This document shows positions 1-10,060 of a stretch of DNA of 31,144 nt, one piece after another. Positions within the stretch are counted from its first letter, which is position 1. Every line of letters begins with the position of its first letter. This stretch comes from Thoreauomyces humboldtii (Eukaryota; Chytridiomycota; Chytridiomycetes; Spizellomycetales; Powellomycetaceae): positions 1-31,144 of the forward strand of contig JADGJA010000198.1 of the NCBI GenBank assembly GCA_027596035.1, given 5' to 3'. The notes beneath the pieces are model-generated. The model was not told where the DNA came from and ran no database searches. It was given only the letters and a program-made list of their open reading frames with translations. The translations under genes and the position numbers were made by a program.

Positions 1-194
1 CCCTCCCCCCGTCCCTCAATCCAACCCCTCTGCCACCTGCAAGTTGAAAACAACGCCGTCTGTTCAGACGCGAGGAAGGGATTGCCTGCCGACGCAAACG
101 AGGCTTTCATTGTTCCTAATAAAGATTCTAGAAGCGGCCTTCTCCAAAAACCAGTCGCGTAGGGTGGAAGTCGAAACATGAAAGCGGTTTCTTC

Positions 195-699
195 TCACGA
201 CGCCTCGGGAGCGGCAACGTAGAAAGTGCTCCTCGCAACAAGGTTGTGGGCCGCTCCGGGTGCGTAGTGCCAGATAGCGTATCCAAAGAGTCCGACAAAC
301 AGTACGATCGCCGCGTCTGCAATGAGGGAGAGAATCCGTGGGGACATGGTCAGAGAATCCAGGAAGAAAGTGGGTCGCCCGGGGGGCCTTGGCTTGGGTT
401 CTCTCACCAAACACTCGCTTTTCCCAAGGCTCCATCATGAACACGCCAAACGTGTACTCGTACTGAAGTCGCTTGAGCGCGATCCACGAGCGGCTGGGCT
501 TGGAGGATTTTTGGTAGGAGCCCGTCATACCGACGTGCTTATCTGGTGTTGCCGCTGCAGGTGCGGAGGCTGTGGAGGACAGGAGGGAGGAGGCGGTCGG
601 CGAGGATCCAGAGGTTGCCGAGAAGTGCGAGCCGTTGCTGCTCATGCTCATGCTGCGAGCGGTGGTTTGCCCCGGTGGGCTTGTCAGCGGGGAAGGCAT
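195..699 (-). CDS. Serine palmitoyltransferase small regulatory subunit (ssSPT/SPTSS-like)
   Basis: Two exons, 699-408 and 316-195, are joined by a 91-nt GTGAGA...TTGCAG intron that keeps the frame (137 residues, ATG at 699). The end of exon 1 reads YEYTFGVFMMEPWEKRVF and exon 2 opens with AAIVLFVGLFGYAIWHYAP. Together these match the short family core of an aromatic-rich helix, the MLEPWE-type motif and one hydrophobic helix. Family members bind the LCB1/LCB2 catalytic pair of serine palmitoyltransferase in the ER membrane and raise its activity at the first step of sphingoid-base synthesis. What is unusual is the N-terminal part: about 75 residues rich in Ser, Ala, Pro and Thr precede the core, whereas animal members are only about 70-75 residues in total. 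The start is the first in-frame ATG that leaves no stop, and a downstream ATG in the Ser-rich part is possible. It is divergent from the complex I gene. Confidence 0.8.
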
Positions 700-948
700 G
701 CTCGAGAGAGTCAACGGGTGGAATGGCTTTTGGCAAATAGCGGCGAGGTGAAGAGAAGCCCCAAAAAAGACTCTCGCGCGAGATGCGCGCCGAGGACACA
801 CGGACAGGCAAGAGAGGCTGCTTTCGAGTGGCTTGGCTCCTCCTCCTCCTGTTTGACGCACGGGTTGTCCTGATACGTACGAGCAGCTTCGCATTCCCCC
901 AGACTGCATCGATCGACTGTAACCTCCACCTACCCGCACGACTGAATC
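700..948. promoter_or_regulatory. Shared 5' region between divergent ssSPT and complex I genes
   Basis: These 249 bases separate the start codons of two genes that are transcribed away from each other, so both promoters must lie here or overlap the 5' ends. No convincing TATA box or named factor site was found. Short open frames run through the stretch on both strands but have no family resemblance. Confidence 0.5.
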
Positions 949-1799
949 ATGGCTCCTTGGCTCGACCTTCGCACGTTTCCTGTGTTTGACGAGGATGTTC
1001 TGGGTGCCTCTGCCGTGACGGAGGCAGCAAAGGCCGGAATCCTCGGTGCCTTTGCAGGTTCCGTTGGAGCTGGTGCCTTTGGCTGGTGGATCGCAAGCCC
1101 AAGGGAACAGGTTCTGAGGGAGATGGGACGAAGCGGTGCTTTCTTTGGTAAGCATGCGATCGACCATAAGCGAGCTTTTACCTTTGTTGGGTTACGACGA
1201 CTCCCCCTGCGCGTTTACGCCAGGGCGTGGGAACCTCCTCTTCTGGCAGCGTGAGGCCGTTGCCGCACGTCAAGGAGACGCTCTTAGGATATTCTGGAGG
1301 GTTGGAAAGATGGGAAAGAAGAAACATTCATGGATCGCATCAGCCAAAACCGAAAATACGGCAGGAATGGGCACTAACCGAAGCCTCGCGCACGTCTTCA
1401 ACAGCTGCAGCATCCGGTGCTTTTTATGGCACGAAAACGGTCGTTGGCCAGCTTCGCAACAAGGACGACATGTGGAACGCGCCTGCCGGTGGTCTTGTTG
1501 CCGGAGTGCTTCTCGGACTCCGAGGTGCGTAATCGATTCGTAGCATACGTTCTGAAGGGCGAGCTGAGCCTGACTTTTCTTCCTCCCCAGCCGGCAAAGC
1601 CAACAGCGTTCTTGCTCATGCCGTCTTCCTGCCTCTTGTCATTGGAACTGCCGAATGGGCGAACCGTGCTATGCCCTCCACCGTCGTCAAGCCCACCAGC
1701 GAAAAGCATGACCCCGACTTCTTCAAGTGGCCACGACGGGATCCTTTCGCGGAGCGATGGGCAGAGATTCAGAAGCGAGATGCGGAGAAGTCCTCCTAG
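949..1799 (+). CDS. Mitochondrial complex I subunit NDUFA11/B14.7-like (Tim17-related membrane subunit)
   Basis: Exon 1 is 949-1147 and the last exon is 1591-1799; the middle exon ends at 1524 before GTGCGT, with a 66-nt intron ending CCCCAG. The key block KDDMWNAPAGGLVAGVLLGL with following basic residues is the conserved loop and helix of NDUFA11 and fungal 21.3-kDa subunits, which sit in the membrane arm of NADH:ubiquinone oxidoreductase. The first helix (AKAGILGAFAGSVGAGAFGW) and a charged C-terminal tail (FFKWPRRDPFAERW) also fit. The first intron has a clear donor (GTAAGC at 1148) but its acceptor is uncertain. Joining at 1384 gives 182 residues and the short helix 1 to helix 2 spacing normal for the family. 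Joining at 1288 (CTCTTAG) gives 214 residues with an extra hydrophilic insert. Both keep the frame. Confidence 0.8.
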
Positions 1800-2003
1800 A
1801 TCTCTTTACAAATCATATATCCTTTTGCGTCAATATAGTCAACAGTGTCGGATCGGGAACGCTTCAGCTTTTGTCTACCATCGACAAACAAGGCATGTCG
1901 CCCGATCCTTATTTCTAGCGCGCCAAGAGTGCGCGGTACCAGGAAGACTCCATGGGAGGGGGAGGGGATGGAAAGGAAGGGTATCTATAATCGCTATAAT
2001 CGT

Positions 2004-2622
2004 CTACTTCTGCGAACGGGCGGTGCGTTCAAGAACCGCCGGCCAGTTCTCTGCCGTCAGATTGTATTGCACAGAGTTCTCTTCCATGGGGTCTGGTCCC
2101 CGTGATATCAGACCGAGTGTCTTCTCGGCGAGGTGGCGCATCTGCTCGTTCTTTTCGTCCGTGCCCATGAGGACGCTCTTGAGCCGGAGGGTGTCGAATC
2201 CGTAACGAAGAACGGCAAGATAGGCCTCCCTTCCGTAGCCCTTGCCCCAGTGGTCAGAGCTGACGACGATCCCTATGTCTCCGACTTGCTCTTTCAGATC
2301 GTTGAACCCGGTCTGCCCGACAAGGTCGCCCGAGGTTTTTTCGTAAATGCCGAGGAACAACGAAGTGCCGGCAGCAGCTGCCTGGATCCATCGCTCAATC
2401 TGGGCTTCGGTGCGTTCGAGAGTACGTGTGGAGGGACCTGATTGAGCAAAGCGGGATCAGTGTTCTGCGCAGGCAGGTTGACGTGACTCGAGTGTCGATT
2501 TCCTTACCACCAAGACTTTGCATTGTCACGGGGTTTGAATACAGGGAAACGAGACCCGGAGCGTCATCCAGAGTGAACGGTTTGAGCGTAAGGCGAGGTG
2601 TGATGATGATGGTTTGAGTCAT
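2004..2622 (-). CDS. GNAT-family N-acetyltransferase (RimJ/RimL-like)
   Basis: Two exons, 2622-2508 and 2437-2004, with a 70-nt intron (GTAAGG...AATCAG), give 182 residues. The N-terminus TPRLTLKPFTLDDAPGLVSL is the usual opening strand and helix of the Acetyltransf_3/RimJ-RimL group. The acetyl-CoA loop is present as DHWGKGYGREAYLAVL, with the Gly-x-Gly turn after the aromatic residue, followed by N-E-Q-M-R-H-L-A-E-K, the typical motif B helix. The substrate cannot be read from sequence; relatives acetylate protein N-termini, small amines or antibiotics. The gene converges on the complex I gene, with only about 200 bases between stop codons. No signal peptide is seen, so it is probably cytosolic. 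Confidence 0.88.
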
Positions 2623-3498
2623 ATTTGGATGGTGTGTAGAGGAGTGAGGACGGTTGGGCAGACCTGCTGTCTTATATAGACCGGACAGGGGTTGCTCTGT
2701 CCAATCGTGCGAATTGGCTGGTCCACCACCTCCGCGGCAGCACCGAGATACATTCTCAAGTACGTACTGTACTTCCTTGCCGTTCCCTCCTCATCCCCTT
2801 CAGAATCATCTCAATGCCCACGAGCTCCGAACATTCCCCGCACAACTTCCATGGTAATTGCTCAACTTAAGGGTTCCTTCCGCGTCGCCGATGTTGCACA
2901 GTTCCTTTTATGCCGCGGAAAATTTCAAACCGGCCGACTGACCCCTTGACATATCAACTTTCATGCAAAGATATTACGAGCTCGGTTGTCGTGGCGTCCT
3001 TGCTTGAGCTCACCTCCCTTCTCCTTCGTTGAGTAAACCAGGCCGAAGCTACTAAATTTCTTCCCAGAGTCCACGAATTGATGTTCGGAAGGCGAAAGAG
3101 CCACCTCATTGACTTAAGTAGCGGATGGCCAGCACCCAAATTGCAGTGCATACAAAGGTAGTGCTACATCTGGGTGCCTCTTCGATCACGGGGGGAGCCC
3201 AGGGGGAGCCGAGGGTTGACCGATTTGGATAAAGCTCAGCGCCACCTGTCAAAACTCTCTTTTCCTTTGAATTTAACGGAGGGCGTTTTCCAGGAGGCCG
3301 TCGCCGTTGCGGGATCCTTGGGTGAGTGAAGTAGAAGGTTATTAGACAGCCACGTGTATCAGCATCATGTTTTAGCCTCCCTCTGTGTCAGATCCCCACG
3401 AATGCACCGCTCGTCTGTCGGCCGTCGGCTTCATATTTGTGCCGGTCCGCACCCTCCCCCGCCATAAGGTTGTTCACCAACCATCACTTCTATCATTC
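2623..3498. other. Intergenic region, no gene recognised
   Basis: This stretch of nearly 900 bases lies between the starts of the GNAT gene (minus) and the seven-helix protein gene (plus), so it must hold both promoters. Frames of up to about 85 codons exist but none reads like protein or joins across a credible intron. The only local oddity is a G-rich patch near 3189-3216 in which GGGGGAGCC occurs twice. Confidence 0.5.
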
Positions 3499-4845
3499 AT
3501 GGCTTTCGCTCCTTCCGACAATTTAACTGCGGCCTGCATATCCGGTTTTCTGGCCAACAACCCTGACTCTGCGCCTACGAGCGCACAAGTCTTCTGTCTA
3601 ACGGAGTTCACGGCTTTTTCATCAACGCTCATCGAGGCCACAGCTAAGACATTTGGAGGGTCAGTTCGATTGTTCAAGGGCTTTCAGAATGGTCCGTTCG
3701 ACTGGTTAGCTGATCACCCGTTCTTCGACAGACCGGGAATTGTGCTCGGCGCTTCCGCGCCGTTTCTGCTCATATCGTTGATCATTTCGATAACCCGGCT
3801 CTGCAAGCTTCAAAATGCCAGGTCTATTTTCTTGATGCTAGCGACCCTTGGAAATCTTGTTTTCGTGGGGGCAATCGCGTATGCACTTCATTCGTCCACT
3901 GCCGAATTCAAGCGCTCAGATCAGGCTGGCCTGGTTGGGCTGCTCATGATGGAGGTGAGGAAAGTCGTCTGCGGCTGCGTACCCCTTTGAAGGCAATTGA
4001 CCGTTTGTTCAGATTTTCTTGACCATGGCTGCTGTCGTTCGCTTCGCACACGTCATCACGAAGACAAAGCATCGCAAGATGTTCCAGCGTGGTCTTTGCG
4101 TGACCCTGCTGCTGTACGGGTGCGTCCTAGGAGTGCAGGCCGGCCGGGAGATCGCGGCTTCCGTGACCCAGCCCACGATATTTTCGCGTGTCTTCATTGG
4201 CCTCTTCTTTGTCCCTATCATCGTGTACCTGATTGGAGGTAGGCTCAATCCGTTCTCCAAAAGGCTGCAACGATCGTCAAGCCAGAAGCGCTGACCTGAA
4301 TTCCAACAGGTTTGTTTTGCTTCTCATGGAACTTGCCCTCGAAATTTCAATCGTCCTCCTCTTCCGCTGGTCCGGATCAGACGTTCACCCTTCTGAAAAC
4401 CTTGCGAATCACCAACGACGTCATGATGGGTTTGGTCATTGCCCTTTGCATCAGCGAGCTGGGGCTTGTTTTTCCTCTGAGAAGTAAGTGATAACTGAGC
4501 TCCCCTTTACCAAGTGTTTTGCTGATTCTAAGTTCCTCAGCTTCAAACTACAACAATCCTGTGGTTTGTCTGCACGTCACGATCATTCTCTTCATCGAGA
4601 ACGTCTTTGAGACGGTCACGAACGGCCTTCGCGGCCGCGGCGTCTTTTCTGGCTATACATCCGATCGCCCATCCGAGCTCAGCAACATGCGTCGGGATGA
4701 ACTACCACATCCGTTCAGAAGTGAGATCGGACAGGTCGCACCTGAAGTCTATCAACCGCCAACAGCGTCTTACGCGGGGAGAGAATCGTGGGCGTTTGGA
4801 AACGGTGGAGCTCACACGGGCAAGAGTGGGACCGGACGCTATTAA
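3499..4845 (+). CDS. Orphan seven-transmembrane protein
   Basis: Four exons (3499-3954, 4013-4238, 4310-4483, 4541-4845) join in frame across introns of 58, 71 and 57 nt, all GT-AG, giving 386 residues. I do not recognise the family. Seven hydrophobic helices can be counted: VLGASAPFLLISLIISI, IFLMLATLGNLVFVGAIAYA, a third spanning the first splice (GLLMMEIFLTMAAVV), LCVTLLLYGCVLGV, VFIGLFFVPIIVYLIGG, MMGLVIALCISELGLVF and VVCLHVTIILFIENVF. About 75 residues precede helix 1 with no signal peptide, and the last 70 or so residues are hydrophilic and rich in Gly, Arg and Ser. This layout resembles fungal receptor-like 7TM proteins of unknown ligand, but no receptor motif was identified. ATG 3499 was chosen because the longer frame upstream has no earlier ATG with a convincing protein. 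Confidence 0.72.
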
Positions 4846-5097
4846 GTGGTGTACTGCGTAGGGGACGATGTTGGCGCTGGCGTCGATGTTTTCGGTATTA
4901 TATACATTTTGGGATAAGCTTCTACGCGCAGACTGCTGCAACGCCACGCACGAGGCGTTTATTTTGATCGATAAGGAACGGAAGGCATGCATGGGCCCGA
5001 TGGTGACAAATTATTGATTCGAATGCTATAAATGCTATGGTGTGTTGTGGTGACGTGCCGACATCGCCTATCATATACTAAATCCTAGCCAGCTGCT

Positions 5098-8000
5098 TCA
5101 ATCGTAACAACCAATTTGAATGGGCATGGCCGTCTCTTCAGCGCTGCTGTTGCCTCGCCAACTTGATCCCGTGTGCCCTTCTGCGTTCGTAAGCAGGTCT
5201 GCGATTCTCGCCTTCCAAACCGCCCAAACCATATGAGCGAAGTAAGCAATTAGCTGCCCAGGTCCCGGTACCTTACCTCCAGCTGCAAGTTGATTTTCCG
5301 TGTCGTCTGGTATTTCTCTTCGACGGCCTTCACGCGCTCCGATGTAGTGAACTGTAGATACTCGAGAGCCCGCGCTTGCTCATGTCCTTCCTTTTCTAGA
5401 CGCTCTACGGTAGCCTGCAGTCGTTCCGCCTTGCTTTCGAAAGTTGCGAAAGCAGATTTATCGCCGCTGCAAAAAGCATGGGATTAATAAACCATTTTTC
5501 GGACCCTGCAGCCAGGATCAGTTTCGTTCCGGTACATACGCAGCATCTGACTTGGCATTGCGAAGATCTCGTTCGACATCAGCTAACTGCATTTGCAAGG
5601 CCAAAATTCTTTCCAGGAGTTGCTGCTTATTCTCTTTCCATTTCTCGGCTGTAACCTCATTTTCCCTGTCACAGATATGATGTTTTCAGAGAGGGGAGGC
5701 AGACGATCCGCAACCACTGCATGCTTACCGTCCCATGAGAGTCTTAGTCAGCGTCTCAATGGTTTTTTCGTAATTTTTGAGCTTTGCCAACTCTGGGGTT
5801 GCGATATCGAGCTCAGTCTGCAGCTCGAAAACATGGCCATCGGCGACACCTGCCCTTGCTCTCATTTCGAGCATTTCCTTGTCACCGTTATCGATTTTGT
5901 CATGCAGCAGAATAATCTCGGCCTTGAGCAGGGCAACTTCATCCTTGGCTAACCGAACTCGCTTCGTAAGTTCCTCTTCGTATCGCCGCTGCCTATCCCG
6001 CATGGAGGCAGACTCCTGCCGTTGTCGATTCAGATGCTCGTGAAGGCCCGTGATCTCCTGCGTCTGGAGTTTGAGTTTCTCAAAGACACTCTGTCGGTCA
6101 GCCTCCTTGAGGTCGTCCTCTATCTGATCTTTCTTGAGCTTCCGGATATATTGCGAATGGTGCCACCGCATGTACGCTTGGTAGTTGATTTCGTTTAGTA
6201 GCAGCATAAGCTGCAGCTTGAGAACCTCTCCGCTGAGGGTCCTGGGTTGCGGGTCAAATATGGTTTCAGTTTTACGAGCGGCAGACTTTAACAATTCTAA
6301 ATCCTGCTGGACTGATTAGCATGCAGTTTATGGTAAATCCTCAGACAAACTCTGCTGATACCTTGATGTCGAAGATCGTAGTTCGCAATCTCCTATTGAT
6401 AACCAGAATGCTTTCCAGATCTAGCTCATCCGGTCCGTACAATGGGGTGTTTGGCGGCGGAGAAGATACGGCTACTCTTTCTGCCGCATCTTCGGCGGGG
6501 CCGCCGCTAGTTTCCGTCGAAGAGCGTGCATCTTCTATATCTCGAAGTGAGCTGACCCGGACGGGGATCGGACGCGCGGCAGATGTGCGAGATGCATTTT
6601 GAAGCGCAGTAAGGTTCAACGGGGAGTTTTCTTCATCCTCGACGAGTCTAGGCAATGGGAAAAGATGCGGTGCGACTGCTGCGCCATCGTCGAGAATCGC
6701 GAACGCCGAGGCAGGCTCGCTGGGTTCGAATATAGAACGACCCTCGAGATTAGGATTTGTGGCAGATCGAAAGGAATTGCTCGAGTTGGCACGCTGCAGT
6801 GGTGGAGGGACGCCCGCATCGCTCCATTCGGTTGGTTGTTGCACTCGCAATGCCCAGCTTTCCATCACAATATCGGATGGAGACTTGCGCGACAGCTTTA
6901 AGGCGTCGCGCTCCGCAGTTGCCGTGGATAGAATCAAGTCTTGGTGAACCCTGTGATTTGCCAGCAGAGCCTAAAAACTCTTTTAATATCGCTTGCCTTC
7001 CCATCATGTGAAATTGGAATGCCTACCATCAATCTTTCCGAAGAAATTGCCTCATCATCGAAATCGTCAAGCTCTTCGACTTGCTTTCGGGCGCCAACGA
7101 AAGGGTCCTCTGCCGTTTCAAAGGTTCCCTTTTCTATCCGAAAGCCTTCGCAAGCACGAAATGACTTTCTTTTGACGCCAGCGTAGGCTTTCACGGTCTC
7201 CACTGTATTGCACGGAAGTATTCCGTACAGTATAGTAAAGTAATCTTCCACGGTTTGGCGGACGATCACGCATGTGTATTCCTTGAGTATCGCTTTCGCC
7301 GCGGCAGAAATTCGTCCGGAGACTAAATCGTCAAGAATTAGCTTCTGAAAGTGGGACGGTTGCTACATTTGGTATACCAACATTCGATTTCGAGAGGCAA
7401 CGAGTCCCTTTCGGCGGTGTGAGATTCTGCCGCCGTTGTCTGGGTGACCAGCGAGAAAACCAAGGAGAAGTTGACCTCCCAACGTACCATCCGCACTAGA
7501 ATCGCAAGCAGTTCTCCATTATACTCGTCTAAGCGGGCAACGATGGAGGGGAGGAGAGCTGTCAAGAGACTAACAGCCGCGCACACAACAGCTGGGTTGC
7601 TATCATACTAAACAGGGCGAAATTTGGCTAAGCCTAGTTGCACGTATACAAACGCAGACTGTGTACCTACTACTGAACTCAGGAGAATGGTGCGAAACAG
7701 CGGACTTTCCACGAGAAAATAGGATGTGGCTTCCTGAAGAAAGTTGAGTTCAGCGAGGGTAGGGGGCACAGTGCAGCATACCATAGAAGCGTTACCTCCT
7801 TCTTAATGAATTTCGCGAGGAAGGCCAACACATGGAACCGATCTTTTGCACAGCAGAAATCATTCAAAAGATCGAAAAGCTCCTACGCCAGGACGTCAGA
7901 TTACGCTTCGCTCGACCAGATCAGGCACGAGCTTGCAAGTTTTGATTCCAGGGCGGAACTGTTACCTTGGGATTTTGTGCTCCAAATGAGAAGAGGACGT

Positions 8001-8691
8001 TCTCCAGATTGTTTCCACAAACAGTATCCCAGAAAGCGCCGATCCTTGTGCCTGGCAACTTGACGTACTCGTTCTCCTGAACATTCTGGTGATCGCGGAA
8101 GCTACCCTCCCGCTCCCACATGTTCCCACGCTCGACCAGATATGTCGTCGCTATAAGGTGACGAAAGTCCTCCACACCAGATACGGGCATATTATGGACA
8201 TGGGCTGGCCAGAACTCAGAGCATAGCAGGCTGATCACGATATCGCTACATGTAGCAAGCAAGGGCCGCCAGCGCCCTGTTGTCAAGACCGGTCGCAGGA
8301 CGGGCTCCCACCAGTCTGTCACAAACCGTGGTGGGTCATAGATGGGCAGGAGCCTTTTCAGCCACGCCACAAGAATTTGCAGACGAACGTCCTGTGCCGA
8401 AACCTGGTCCGGGGTGAGACGGTAATATCCGCGGTGGTTCTGCTGGTCACGCGGCGCAAATGTGTTTTTGTAAAGCTGAATGATTTCATTGGCAAGCTTT
8501 TCGACGGAGGGATGTGAGGACCCTGGTGCAGTGGGTGATGCGGGAGTGAGTGGATGCGCGGATAGGTACGATTGAAGGACAGTGAAAGCTCTGGAGGAGT
8601 CGACGAGCGGTGGAGATGCCAGCAGCAGATCAGATGAGGCTGCCTTCAGCTCTGCGCCGATCTGCGAAACAATATTGGCGCGGGTCGACAT
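5098..8691 (-). CDS. tsc1: Hamartin, TSC1 subunit of the tuberous sclerosis complex
   Basis: Ten exons (8691-7966, 7882-7796, 7733-7674, 7607-7488, 7344-7027, 6970-6362, 6303-5729, 5665-5540, 5466-5277, 5211-5098) give about 974 residues. Introns are 56-83 nt except one of 143 nt. The N-terminal helical-repeat part carries hamartin landmarks: ELFDLLNDF and VLAFLAKF, AAVSLLTALLPSI, LYGILPCN (about residue 370), then HRVHQDLI and SDIVMES. A Ser/Pro-rich linker follows. From about residue 665 the LMLLLNEINYQAYMRWHH motif opens a long coiled coil, as in animal and fission yeast proteins. With TSC2 it forms the GAP complex that switches off Rheb and so restrains TORC1. Two details are uncertain. 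The 143-nt intron uses a strong GTACGT donor, but the exon could extend further. The last acceptor may be at 5211 (AAG) or slightly later after GCAG, which would change the C-terminal tail. ATG 8691 is the first true ATG in frame. Confidence 0.87.
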
Positions 8692-8965
8692 CGACACATG
8701 AATCGAGGATTAACCAGGCCTAAGTAGACAATGCCACCGTCTTGTTGTTCCCGAGTGTTCAGTGCTCTGTCGTTCAATTGCAATGGGTGGAGGCTTGAAC
8801 CTTGGGCCTTGAACAACAGCTCAGGGTTTCGACAGTCATCGACCTTCCTCCCGGCAGTCATAGGTCCTGAGGTTCGGTGAAGGCAGACTCAGATAAGGAA
8901 GCCATCATGCTCATCAGCTCTGTCTCCTGTGTGTAGCTATTCGAGCAGAAGATATCAGCTCCAAG

Positions 8966-9816
8966 TTAGACGTCCGCAAAGGCTGCAGCTGACAGGTACT
9001 CGTGCCTCCGAACCCTCTCCACTTCGCTGCTGAGCTCACGCTCACGCTGCTCCCAGGCAGCGAGACTGGCCAAAAGTAGAGTGTAACGGGCAGGAGTGAC
9101 GGGCCCCTCTCCTTCATTGAGGGCGTGGTGGTCCTCCTCCGATGATCTGTGCGGCTCAATGCCTGGAGACGAGAGCAACGGATGCAGACCTGATGCAGCA
9201 ATGCAGAATTGGGAATTGTTGGCAGGGTCTCGATATGGCCGCTGATATCAACTCACTTAGTGATGCCATGACGGGCGTGATATCTGAGCACTGCCCGTCT
9301 CGCGCTCCCGCGATGAGGACGTCTAGCGACCTCAGCTGGGCGAGCAAATGCTGCACATCAGCTGTATGCTCTCGACTGTCTCGAAGAAAGTTTCCTACGA
9401 TTCAGCCCCAAGAGCACATAGCGATACCCGTAGGTTTTCGCTGACCCATACATGATGATCTCTTCCTCCATATTCAGCTGTGCCGGGGTGACGATCGCTT
9501 CTGGCGGCGGTGCACCAGCTTCAATGAATCCCCGCAGCCTTGATTTTGCAAAGCGAGAGTTCAGGGTGAAGTCAAACGTGAACCTGAAAAACTCCCATAC
9601 CGTGTGATCTCGTTCCCAGCCTCAGCGGACTGAGCTCTTAAGATTTCAACCTCGCGCGCGGCATTTTCAAGATCAGTGCTGAGCTTCGAGCTTCGACATT
9701 GGACTGGACGGGACTGTTAGAAGGTTGCAAAGGCTTCTGACAGAAGGTGACTTCTTACGAGCTCTGAGCTGTGCTGTCAAAGAGTCCATACTCTCGACCG
9801 GTGAAGAAAGATCCAT
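8966..9816 (-). CDS. Small coiled-coil protein, unknown family
   Basis: Five exons (9816-9759, 9703-9601, 9538-9452, 9375-9257, 9189-8966) join in frame and give 196 residues. Four introns of 55-76 nt each start GT and end AG. The protein begins MDLSSPVESMDSLTAQLRA. It has a heptad-like stretch (LENAAREVEILRAQ), a second helix (ADVQHLLAQLRSLDVLIAGA), an acidic Pro/Ser linker and a final helix (LLASLAAWEQRERELSSEV). No catalytic or metal-binding motif is seen. A structural subunit, for example of a kinetochore, microtubule or tethering complex, would look like this, but that is only a guess from shape. It lies about 275 bases upstream of TSC1 on the same strand and is divergent from the Dap1-like gene. 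The acceptor at 9375 is the least certain join. Confidence 0.6.
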
Positions 9817-10060
9817 GGTGGTGATCTGATAAAGAGATAGTTCAGGTCTCACGAGATAGTTCGCCCCTGGCACTAGTCTCTCACACAAAGTGGGGCCGGG
9901 CGGTGCTGCTGGCAGGCACGCGCTCGGTTAGTTTGCGGGTTCGCCATGCGAATGCCTGCGACTGCGCCAAGGACCGACACAATTCATTCTCGAATTCCCA
10001 CACAATCCACTTCCGCCGTTCGTTCACCTCGCATTCTTATCTTTCACAAAGGCTTCCAGG
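9817..10060. promoter_or_regulatory. Shared 5' region of coiled-coil gene and Dap1-like gene
   Basis: These 244 bases separate two divergent start codons. The stretch just before the plus-strand start is pyrimidine- and CA-rich (for example CTTTCACAAAGG), as is common in fungal leaders. No named site was recognised. Confidence 0.4.

Noticed and set aside
64..1167. Long minus-strand frame of 367 codons
   Set aside because: Only its middle part is real, as exon 1 of the SPT small subunit. The upstream part lies antisense to exon 1 of the complex I gene, and the downstream part runs through the intron and out of frame.
6726..6737. GGTTCGAATAT, another B-box-like string
   Set aside because: It is inside a conserved-frame exon of TSC1 and no cloverleaf can be drawn.
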